Both the position numbers and the translations under genes were made by a program. DNA of 64,000 nucleotides from positions 41,108,623 through 41,172,622 of the forward strand of contig CM069592.1 in the NCBI GenBank assembly GCA_035771175.1, read 5' to 3'. The notes beneath the pieces are model-generated. The model had not been told where the DNA came from. It saw nothing but the letters and a program-made list of their open reading frames with translations, and searched no databases. This stretch comes from Paratinospora sagittata (Eukaryota > Streptophyta > Magnoliopsida > Ranunculales > Menispermaceae). Positions 12,101-24,095 of this stretch are shown one piece after another (position 1 is the first letter of the stretch; the number at the start of each line of letters is the position of its first letter).

Positions 12101-15100
12101 TCCCTATTGGAGATAAAATGAGAGAGTACAAATTAAGGTAGTGTTTGGTACTCTAATTCCAACCTCTAATTCCTCCAAACTCTAATTAACATAGAGGTTG
12201 GACAAAATTAGAGCATTTGGTAATGATTTGTCAACCTCTAAATAAAATAGAGGTTGACAAAAAGTAGAGGTTAAACCTCCAAAATAAAAAGCTAAAAAAG
12301 TTTGCTTTTTCTTGTAGAGGTTCATCCTCTACTTATAGTAGAGGATAGTCCAACTATATTAGGAATAATTTGTAACATACCAAATTTGCATTAATCACTA
12401 TATAGAATAATTTGTCACCACTAATCATAGAATAATTTCTCACCACTCAAATTTAGTAAGTGATTTTTTTTAGAGTAAACAAAGCATATTATTAAAGATG
12501 CAGTTCAAAAACAAAGACAACAACAAAACAGAGTACTAGAGGTACTCAAAATCTCAAAGCAAAGGAAGAAAATACAAGTCCACCCAGCACCCCAAAGACC
12601 TAAGGAACCCCTAGGCAACATTCCCACTTCCTAACCCATGCATTAATTGAGAATTCTCCATTAAGGTTGAAAGCTAATAACCAAGAGCTAGCCATAAATA
12701 AAATGCCGTTCCAGAGATTGAGGCTGGATTTTGATTCTCCCTGAAAAATGCGATGATTACGCTCAAGCCAAATTGTCCAAAGCATATTATTAAAGATAAT
12801 GTTAAAAATGTTATTAATCTGTTGCATCGGTTTAGTGGATTCTTTGGTCTCAAGGTCAACATGGAAAAAAGCCAATTGGCAGGGATTAATATTGAACACA
12901 TTGCTCTCGAAAGAATGGCGCCCTCTATTGGATGTTCCATAGGGATGTGGCCATTGAAGTACTTGGGAATGCCTTTGTAGGTGATAATTAATACAAAATA
13001 ATTTCTAACCAAATATAGCATATGATTACAATATAACAATTAATTTCTATTTTTAATTATTTAAAATAAGAGGTTGGAATATTTTTGTTACTAAACAATA
13101 TGTTTAAAATAAGTTCTTATAAAAGCAGAGCTAATTTTTTTAAAACTAAAAATTGTAGAGCTAAAAAAAAGTAGAGTTACCGAACACTACCTAAGATAGT
13201 TTGGGCACTTACAACAAAGATCGTTAAATGTGTCAGAGCTAGTGAAGAAGCATGACCTATTAATAATTAAGTAAATTAACAGTAGGATCGAGGCAAAGGA
13301 AGTTCTAAAATAGCATTGATATAGATAACTAAGAAAGATATAACAAGTTAAAATATAATTGTCCCTTGAGTAAGTGAAGTGGAGGAAGCAAATTCATGTA
13401 CCCAACCTCATGTAGTTGGGAAAAGGCTTTTTTGAGTTGAGTTGAGCATTCTCATATATTACTTTACATTTATATACAATCAGGTCTTTGATGGAAGTAT
13501 GGTCCAATATCAAGCTGGATCAATATTGGGATTTCATAAGTATTGAGGTATCATATTTTGAGGGAAAAAATTGATACAGTGGGTAAGGCAAAGAAAGAGT
13601 TCTTCAGGCTTGTTACCTACTTCCTGTTGAATCACGTCATCACATAGATGAAGAAGTGTGCCCTTTCCACTGTCTAGCTGTTTGTCATACATGGACTGTG
13701 TGATTAGGTTCTGATAAGCAGTCATATTTTGTTGAAACCTACAGCAGCAAATAAAACTTAAAATGTTTCTGTATATATTACTATGATTTATAATAAAAAC
13801 CCATGAACAGTAAGAAATTTGAAATATAGGGTCTTGATGTAGAAAAGAGATGCTCTCTCCTTACCAGTAGAAGGATAACTAGCATCATTTTCGAGAAGGT
13901 CCACAAATGGATACCACAGTCATTCGAATGGACGATATGGCAAAGCCTTGAACATGTAATGCATACATATTGTTTGATGAACTAGATACAGAAGTACCCC
14001 AAACACATTTCAGAAATAAATAAGACTTACGTGAAGTAGATTTTAGCACAATATCCAATTAGTCCAGAGAGGATAGCAATAATGACCAGTACATCAGCTT
14101 TAGGCATTTCAAGTGAACCAACAAGAGTAACCTGAAAGGAAAAGCACACTAGGTGAAGTATAAGTTGCCTAAAGAACAGTAAAAGTAAGCCCAAGATAAA
14201 TTCCAAGATATGGCGAACTTACCAGCCCAAGGACAACAGAGACAATGAACTTAACCCAGTCCATTGGAGTTAAACTTGGATTTTTCTTCTCAGGCTAATA
14301 TATGGTTCCATGAAAAGTAAAATTGTAAGAAAAAAGATTCCAGTCACGTAGCATAGTACAAGGGGGAAAACAAAAAATGTTTCAGCAAAAAGACTCACTA
14401 AAACTATTTCCATATCAGCCATGGGAATGTTTCTAAAATGTTTGATATATATCCCTCGGTCAGTCTTGGATTTAGTTGCTCGCCTGTAGAATTAAATTAG
14501 ACATAACCAAAATCACTTTAACCATCTTCCATTCAGATGAATCACAAACTGAGAATTAGTATCCACCATTTGGTGAGCACCAGCTGGAAATATCTTGCAG
14601 CCGATAGTTACAGTTATCAATCTAAATAGAACTTTAGAGATCTTGCACTGTTTTCCCTTACAAAAAAAAAATGATGTACAAGACTTTCCTGATTTTGGAT
14701 TAGACGTTTTCTAGGAGGATTCATGGACTGGTAAGTCCACAGGAATCCATCTTATGTGCAAAATAGTGAAAACTGGAAGAGAAGCCAAAATTTAAGCTTC
14801 TTTAGAATGCCCTTTATTTTCTGAGGAAAAATGCTTTCCTAATATGCAGAAACAAAAAAGTATGTAAGATGGACCAACATCACATGTGTCTGGCCTCCTC
14901 TATAATGGATTACAACTTCTTGTTTCAACTTCGACCATCTAATCATAATTGAAGATAATAATCACATAAAGATCTATTACCTGTAAACAACAATTATCCT
15001 GTCAAAAGTTGGTTCTTGTATTTTGATCTTGCTCAGTAGATTAGGCATTCTGGTAGAACAAAATAATATGAATGTTATAAAATATCCATTTTACTCTCAA

Positions 15101-18100
15101 GTATTCAACACACACAAAGACATCCAATCCTTTAGAAAATTCAAAATGATAATTCATGATCTTTGTAAAAATAGATGACTCAAAATGAATTTTGGTCCTC
15201 ATCATTCATGAGGTGGGAGGCCACCATTTGGTCCATTACTCAAGGGCATATACTATTGATTTCAACTTCACCAAGAGAAGATTAAAAAGAAAAGTCTACC
15301 CAGTATCCTACACACCTTTTGTGCGAAAACATGCACAGGCTTGAGACAATTCAAATGCACCCACACATTCATACTGATCCTATTGACTGTATCATGAGCA
15401 TGCTACAAGACTTCGCTATCTATTTGGTCACCACGCATCAAAAGGAAAATAAGTACCTGAGTTTCATATTCTCAATTCGAATTCGTTCGATATAGAGATC
15501 TTCTTGCTCTGCTTCTGTGCTCATATCATTTGCGTTCTGTGGCTTGTTTTGGTGCTGAGCACTAGGCTTTCTAGACAAGATATGTTGCAGTCTGCAATAA
15601 TTCAAACTAAAAGTGGTAAAAAATAAATAAACAAATAATAACAATAATATAATAATAACAACAACAACAACAACAATAATAAGTATTAAAAGGCACAACG
15701 GTTCTACAAAAAGAAGCTAGCTCTGAGGAGATTTTTATTACAGTTGTTAGAATTAAAAACCTTCAGAACTATGAGCATTAATTCAATAATTCATAGTTTT
15801 ATCATAGAAAAATATCACCAAACAGTAACATGGACCCTTTCTGTTACATCCTTCAAAAGAACTCCTTCGCATTGCAACCATACACCACAATTCGGCACAA
15901 TATAAAAACTTACCACATTCTAGACTTAATAATTCAAAGTTTTATATAAGTTTCATCTTATTCCATTTAATATGTATACCAAATAAGATTAAAAAGACTG
16001 CAAAAAATAACTATTTTTTCCTACTACTCAAAAAAAAAAAAAAATCTTGTGAACAAACACAATTTATACTTAAACCAAGTAATCACTCACCCAGTCAATT
16101 TGAGAAGCCATGCCCAAAAGCGTGCAATGATCATATCCACTTTCTCCATGAAAAAGTAATCAGTAGTATGATCAATTCCAATGCCCCGCCGGAAGATTAC
16201 GTACTAACATGCACCACTCATCCAAATTAGTACAATATTTTTCGACAAAAGGAGAGAGATCATATTATGAACAAGCTCAGATGCAGACCATCAATATTGA
16301 TAAATTTATCAAGTGCATTGCTTAGATTGATAGCTATAACACACCAGTTAGTCGTATACAAGAATAAAAAGTTCGACTATATCCTAAACTTGGGTCACTT
16401 AAATTTTGGAATGAATTCATAAAACTCCAATTCAAGATGAAAAAAAAATGTATTTGAGAAGTTTAACTTGACACATTCTTAATATCAAAGAAATTTTTTC
16501 TCAAGATGAGAAAAAAAAATGTTGTCTTAGAAAAGTTTAACTTGACGCATGCTTGATATCGAAGAAATTTTTTCTTAAGAAATCCTCTCGAAAACTTACT
16601 TCTTAGGAAACTATTAGGTGAAAATTGTTAAAATAATAAAAGACACAAAGATATAACGTGGTTCGGCTTTATGGCCTACATCCACGGGAGAAGAGAAAAT
16701 ATCTTTATTCTTGTGTAATGTCTTAATGGAGGGACTCCATATATATAGACATACAGGGCTATGTACTTATGGCTACATTTACAATTTTAGTAACTGCTAT
16801 ATTCCTTAAAGGAAATAAATCCTTAAGGAAATAATTCTGTACAGGAAACATATCTATCAACAATAGGAAACAAATCTCAACACTCCCCCTCAAGCTGGTG
16901 AATAAAGGTTTACCATTCCCAGCTTGGACACATTCGCTTGAAATGCAGTATGATTTAACCCTTTAGTGAGCATATCGGCGAGCTGATTATTGGTAGACAT
17001 ATATGGAGTACAGATCAACCCACTATCAAGCTTCTCTTTAATAAAGTGTCTATCAATCTCTATATGCTTGGTTCGATCATGTTGAACTGGGTTATGGGCA
17101 ATGCTAATTGCAGATTTATTGTCACAATAGAGTCTCATAGGGCCATCCCAGTGTATTTTTAAATCTGTTAAAATTATCTGCAACCATAATAACTCACAAA
17201 CCCCTTGTGCCATTGCTCGAAATTCTGCTTCAGCACTAGATCTGGCCACTACATTCTGTTTTTTACTTCGCCATGTCACCAAATTCCCACCAAGAAATGT
17301 ACAATATCCAGTAGTTGATCTTCTGTCAACTACTGAACCAGCATAATCTGAATCAGTATATGCTTCAAGAACCATTCCTGTGTGTCGTTTAAATAAGATA
17401 CCCTGTCCTGGAGTCCCTTTAAGATACTGTAGAACGCGATTAGCTGCTTGCAAATGAATATCTTTAGGATTGTGCATGAACTGACTTATTACACTCACTG
17501 CATATGCAATATCAGGTCTTGTGTGTGAGAGATAGATGAGTTTTCCTACTAGTCTTTGATACATCTCTTTATTAACAGTCAGTGCTTCTTCAGCTTCTCC
17601 AAGCTTGTGATTAAGATCAATAGGAGTATTCATTGGTTTGCATGCTAGCTTCCCTGTTTCTTTAAGAAGGTCTGTAATGTACTTCTGTTGAGAGATAAAG
17701 ATTCCCTGTTTAGAGTGTGCCACTTCAATCCCTAGGAAGTATTTCAATCTCCCTAGTTCCTTGATCTCAAATTCCTCGGTCAAAGACCGCTTCAAATTTT
17801 GTCTCTCGTTTTCATTGTTTCCTGTCATGATGATGTCATCAACATACACTAATAGAGCTGTAACTCCCCCTGAAGTCGAGTGCTTAATAAACAGAGTGTG
17901 ATCTCCTTGGCTTTGTTTATATCCCATACTTGTCATTACTTTGGCAAACCGACCAAACCATGCCCTCGGAGATTGTTTAAGTCCATACAGGGCCTTTTTT
18001 AATTTGCACACTTTATCAGTGGTGCCAAATCCTGGAGGCACTTCCATATAGATTTCTTCCTCTAAATCCCCATGTAAAAATGCGTTTTTTACATCAAATT

Positions 18101-21100
18101 GTTGCAAATCCCAGTCATAATTAGCTGCCAATGACAAAAGAAGTCTCACAGTATTCATTTTTGCAACTGGAGCAAATGTCTCTTGATAGTCCACACCATA
18201 TGTCTGAGTATATCCTTTGGCTACCAATCTTGCCTTGTAGCGCTCTAGGGACCCATCTGCTTTGTATTTTACTGTATAAACCCATTTGCATCCAACAGGT
18301 TTCTTTCCTGGCGGCAAGTCTACCAACTCCCATGTTGTATTTTTCTCCAGGGCTTCCATTTCCACATTCATAGCTTGTTTCCAATTTGTATTAGATAAAG
18401 CTTCGGATAATGACGTAGGAGTCTGGATATTATTCAGGCTGGTAAGGAAACTCTTATGGGTTTGTGAAAACTTCTCAAAGGATACAACATGAGATAGTGG
18501 ATACAAGGGATGTTTAGTGCATTCTCTTGTTCCCTTTCTAATGGCTATGGGAAGGTCATTGTCAGGTTCGGAGGCTAAAAGATCATTGGTAGTTTCAGGA
18601 ACTAATGAAATTTGTAAGGAGGGTTCAGGATTTGTTACCTCATTCTCAGAGATTGGTTCAGATTCTTGAGCTTGCATCGGTTCAGGAGCTGCGGCTTTAT
18701 TCCTTGAGTACACTTGTCCAGTCATCCGATCCTTAGGTTCGTCATTGGGTATAGTGGGTGTAGGAGATTCAGATTTGGTTTGTTGGAGGGTAAAGGGGTC
18801 AAAAAGATCAAAAACGTTATCAGGGGAGTTCCGATCCTTATCTTTCATGGTGACATTCTCCCCCGGAAGAGGAGGAGCGGAAAAATAGGGCTCAGGTTCA
18901 CAGAAAGTGACATCGGCTGAGACAAAGAATTTCTTTGATGGCGGATGATAGCATTTATATCCCTTTTGAGTGGAAGAGTATCCGACAAAAACACACTTAA
19001 GAGCTCTAGGATCCAACTTTCCCCTGTTGGGTTGGTGAACATGGACAAATGAAACACACCCAAATATTCTAGGTATAAGATTATTGGAGATTTTAAGCTT
19101 AGGATAAAATTGACGTAGCTTTTCCATAGGACTTTTGAAATCAAGGGTCCGGGATGGTAGACGATTAATAAGATGTGTTGCAGTAAGGACAGCTTCCCCC
19201 CAATAGGACTTAGGCATATTATTCTGAAATAAAAAGGCTCGGGTTGTATCAAGTAGGTGACCGTTTTTTCTTTCAGCGACTCCATTTTGTTGTGGTGTGT
19301 AAACACAAGATGATTCATGAAGGATCCCCTCGGTTTGGAAGTAGTTGGTCAATGTTTGATTAAAATAGTCTCTAGCATTGTCAGATCGAAATCTCTTGAT
19401 TTTAGCACCAAACTGGGTGCGTATCATGTTATGGAAGGTAGGGAGAATAAAGCTCACATCGGATTTTTGTTTTAATAAGAATATCCACGAGACTCTAGTA
19501 CAATCATCAATAAAGGACACAAACCATCGCGCTCCAGAAACATTAGGTATTGGAGAGGGACCCCAAATATCACTATGAATGAGATCAAAAGGATCTGAAC
19601 TTCTGTCATTATTAAGTGAAAAAGACCTACGTTTGTGTTTCGCAAGTTCACACACTTCACAGTGAAAATCTTCAACATTCAGAGATTGAAACAAAAAAGG
19701 AAACATGATTTTAAGAGATCGAAAAGAAGGATGGCCAAGGCGGCGATGATGGAGCCATAGTTTTTCTTTATTGGAAAGTTTGTGCTCAGAGAGAAATGAA
19801 GTGGTACTCTTGATAGGATGTATTGGTGTCTCAAGGTAATATAACCCGTCCTGTTCCTTAGCATGTCCAATTATCGTCCCCAAGTCCTGGTCTTGAAATG
19901 CACAGTAAGTAGGGAAGAAGGTTACATTACAACTCAGATCATGGGTCAGTTTTTTTATAGAGATAAGATTGGTAGATAGTTTAGGAACATGAAGAACATT
20001 TCTGAGTGTAAGGGTGGGGCTGATGTGAACATCACCTATACCAGCAACTGTGGTTAAGGATCCATCAGCTGTGGCTATTTTCCGACTACTAGGACATGGG
20101 TTGTAGGTATGAAATATATTGGGAGAATTGGTCATGTGATCAGTAGCACCAGAATCTATAACCCAAGAGTTAGCAAAAGATTTATCCGAGACCTTAAATC
20201 CAATAGAAATAGGAAAATTACCTGAATGGGCCAATGAGTTGGTACCTGAGGGTTTTCCAAGAGTGTCAAGTAGAGTTCTCAATCTCTTGATCTCATCCTG
20301 ATTGAATTCGACTTGCTTAAGAGAGTGTTCTTCAATTGATTGTACACTGGACATCTTTCTTTTAGCTCACGCACCGGTGGAAGCAGCAACAACAATAACA
20401 ATACTTGGTCAAATTCTTCAATAACAGCGATGAACGCCAAACAAGCCTCTCTTTTTTTCTTTTTTCTTTTTTGCTTTTTTTTTTTCTTTTTCTTTTTTCT
20501 TTTTTTTTTCTTTTTTTTTTCTTTTTTTTTTTCTTTTTTTTTTTTTTTTTCTTTTTTGTTTTTTTTTTCTTTTTCTTTTTTTCTTTTTCTTTTTTTTTTC
20601 TTTTTTTTTTTTTTTTTTTTCAAAGATGTAACAGTGAAGAAGAAGAAGATGAAAAAAAAAAAAATGAAGAAGAAAGAGAGAGAAGACGCAAGAAGGGAAG
20701 AGAAGAAAAAAAAAATAAATAAATAATAAATAAATAAAAAATAAACGGGAGAAAAGAGAAAAAATAAAAAAATAAAATAAAAAATAAAATAAAAAAGCAG
20801 GAGAAAAGAAAGAAAGGAAGAAGAAGATGAACAGTGATATCAAGAAACAGAAGAAGTCGAACAGAAATTGCAGAGGTCTACCAGAAGTTGTAGATGAAGA
20901 AAATGAACAGTGAGTTCAGAGTATTGAGTTTTGCTGAGAATCGAAAACTTTTCCTCAGTGAGTTCAGAGGTCTAACGATGACGATGAACCTATAAGTTGC
21001 AGAGAAAACGATGATGATGGAGATGACGCCGGCAGAGATGAAGACTGCGATGTGCGATCCAGTTGCAGCGGCAACAGCAGCAGTGACAGCAGAGATAATA

Positions 21101-24050
21101 TTCCGGCAGTGACAGCAGAGATAATATTCCGGCAGTGACAGCAATGAAGGCCACCAAGGGTATTCCGGCGATGAAGGCCGGCGATGATGATTTCAACGAT
21201 GAAGGTCGAAACAAATTTCCTAGTAATAATAACCTAGGGCTCTGATACCATGTTAAAATAATAAAAGACACAAAGATATAACGTGGTTCGGCTTTATGGC
21301 CTACATCCACGGGAGAAGAGAAAATATCTTTATTCTTGTGTAATGTCTTAATGGAGGGACTCCATATATATAGACATACAGGGCTATGTACTTATGGCTA
21401 CATTTACAATTTTAGTAACTGCTATATTCCTTAAAGGAAATAAATCCTTAAGGAAATAATTCTGTACAGGAAACATATCTATCAACAATAGGAAACAAAT
21501 CTCAACAAAAATATCAATATTGTTTGATCATACATGAGAAAATATTTATCATTTTCTGTTGTTTAATTCTCAGAAAAAGATATTTGGGAAAATATTGTAG
21601 TAATTTTTTATTGATATTTAAGTGTACTCATCATTGTGCAATTTTTGTGGGAGCTATTTGTTTATTAGTTCAATAGATGTCAATCCATACCAATGGTAGG
21701 AATCATTTGGAACTGTTAAATTGAAGATTGGACAACAAATGAAAGCCTTGTTTGGTTTGTGATTCGGATAGAGTTTGTTGTATTTAAAAATTCGAAAACA
21801 CAAAAAATGCATCTAGTTGGTTGAATCTGGAAATAGTTTTGAGATATTATAATTACAAAACAGGCTGTTCTTAAAAAATGATAAAAAAAGTTGTTTTCTG
21901 AATTCTCACTTTTTAATTGTATCCCTGTTTTCGAACCATAGACCAAACACAATCAAAGCTTTCCATATATTTTTGACACCCACTCATTTTTTGACATTTC
22001 TTTTCTAGTGTAAGACTTACAGATCTGAAAAAAAAAAAGAAAAAAAGAAAAAAGAGATTGTTACTTGTTACCTTGGCAGGACGCTGTTTGGACATGATAC
22101 TAACCATTTCGAAGCTGTTTAACAGAAACTAACCAATCTTGGCTTCCAAGGGAGTGGCGATATCTTAATCTTAGTGTTCTTTTTGCTGTGCACCCCCGAT
22201 AACAAGTTTTGAGGGCCTGGCAAGTATCTTTAATCTTATTATTGTGAGTTTGAGGTGTGAAATGTTAGATGTATTACAACCAACAAATGTTAGAAGTAAG
22301 CCCTTGGGAGTAATCTGATATGATCCTCCATATACTCTAGTTACCAATGTGAAACTTGAGGTTAGCAATTTCTTGACCTTGTAGTAAGTGGTAATCCAGT
22401 ACATTTTAGGGAAAATAAAAGCAAGATATTTCACAGGAATCACTTTCTGCACCAAGTGCATCAAAGTTATATGTATGCTAGGTAGGCTGCATTATTCAGC
22501 GTTTAAAACCCCAACCGTCATGTATCATCCATATTCTTAAGGCATCAAACAATGTCATTATGGCATCACCTCATTGTTCTACTAAAAAAAATCAACGCAT
22601 ACAAAAGATTGCCATTATGAGAGTTAGACAAATCAATACCTTATCAGAATAGTCCGGGAGGTTTTCATGAGGATGTTCCGCAAAGTAAGTCTTCAAAAGC
22701 TTCTTGTCTAGCTATATCATGCAAAACAAAAAGATTCAATCACTTCATCTTCATAAGGTGCGGCACCAAAACCTCTATTGTCAACTTGAGAATTGCAATA
22801 TGTAGTAAAAAAATATTGTCCTTATAGTGGTTATGAACATCATAACTTTTTAAAACCTTGGATTCATCTACACTGATGGGAAGATTTAGGAGATATTGCC
22901 CAGAGTGTGCAACTTCAATCTCTTCTTGAGTCACTATTTTGAAATTGCTTTTGCTCATCACCTGCATTTAAGAAAAATAACACGTGCACAAAAAAGGAAA
23001 TTGGAAATAAGGAAATACATCTATACTAATTGAAGCGCTCACAATGTGATCACTTTAGCAATTCCTTCACCATTCATTTAAATACTTAACCATCAGTTTT
23101 ATTTTAAAGTTAGTTTTATAGCTCAAAATGCTTGATAACTTAATATCCAATCAAATGAGAGTAACACTTCCAGTTTGATTTCAAAAAGCACAAAGACACG
23201 GATGTTCACACGACAATATCTTTGAAAGGAGGTTTTACATTCATTCTTAGCCATGCAACAACAGCAGCCCATTTCTAATATTTTCCCATGCTAGACAAAG
23301 TATTGCCTCCCAATTTAAAGAACTCTGGTATACACTTCAAATCTCAGTTTACCACTATGGTTTATATAATCTTTGCACATGAAAGGAATTGCAGGCTTAA
23401 TGAGCAGGTCGGCATGATTTATGAATGAGAATGACCTTCCACGACCATGTTGATTACACACAAATATGTGCGTCTCTCAAGCAAAAATTGTTAGAGACAA
23501 TAGCTGGTATGCCAATATATAAATGTAAGTAGATTCAATGATTAGCCAACCTCAAACAAATGCAGAAGAAACTTCTGTTCAAGAAGATCAATTTCATCCG
23601 GAGGTAGCCTCTGCTGCTCCAATTTTTTTGCTCCGTGGATGGGATCAAAGAGGGAATACAATTGCTAAAAACAAATAAATAAATAATTTCAGTTTATGAG
23701 GAAACACTAAGCATAAGCACCTTATATACATATAACAATGTCAAATGTTCAATTACCATCAGATCCTCAAATTGTAAAAGGTACCATGAGCGTATTATGA
23801 ACTCAACTCTCTTGCAGAGCTTCAGAAATTCTGCTTTGTCAGAACCATGTTCTGCAAGTCAATCAAGAACCATGGATTAAGTTCCGTTATTAAATAAAAT
23901 GGGTATACAAACTGTACCATATGCCAGTAAACTTTCCGTTATGAAATAAAATGGATATACAAACTGTTATGTAGAATAATAAAATCAAACACCGACGACA
24001 ACAAAGGGAAGAAGGCAACCACCTAACTGAAAACAAGTGAAATTAACCTC

Positions 24051-24095
<45 letters not shown>

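Larger units (their letters stand above)
11400..13450 (+). mobile_element. Decayed RTE-type LINE, interrupted by a MITE
   Basis: Frameshifted pieces at 11560-11760 resemble the RTE ORF C-terminal half (ALESRGFKISRNKTKF-like, LEVWK...), and 12121-12136 gives MREYKLR-like. After the MITE (12137-13191) the same reading resumes as [20 protein letters not shown]. The typical RTE 3' end with AATTCATGTACCCAACCTCA and TAGTTGGGAAAAGGC lies at 13393-13430. The ORF is broken by many stops. It lies in DUF3754 intron 12, opposite in orientation. Confidence 0.65.
16626..21507 (-). mobile_element. Full-length Ty1/copia LTR retrotransposon, apparently recent
   Basis: LTRs of 257 bp at each end look identical base for base and run TG..CA in element orientation. 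AAAAT flanks both sides (16621-16625 and 21508-21512) as a perfect 5-bp target duplication. The primer-binding site TGGTATCAGAGC (initiator tRNA-Met type) lies at 21250-21239, directly next to the 5' LTR. A polypurine tract GCTTGAGGGGGAG lies at 16895-16883, next to the 3' LTR. One long intact pol frame fills 16890-20354. The 0.9 kb between primer site and pol contains no recognisable gag. The element sits in intron 5 of the DUF3754 gene in the same orientation as the gene. Confidence 0.95.

Noticed and set aside
18121..19678. Several frames of 60-157 residues within the copia pol region on both strands
   Set aside because: They are out-of-frame shadows of the single 1154-codon pol frame.
20279..20843. 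Overlapping poly-Lys and poly-Phe open frames
   Set aside because: They are translations of a pyrimidine/purine low-complexity tract in the copia leader, with no protein signature.
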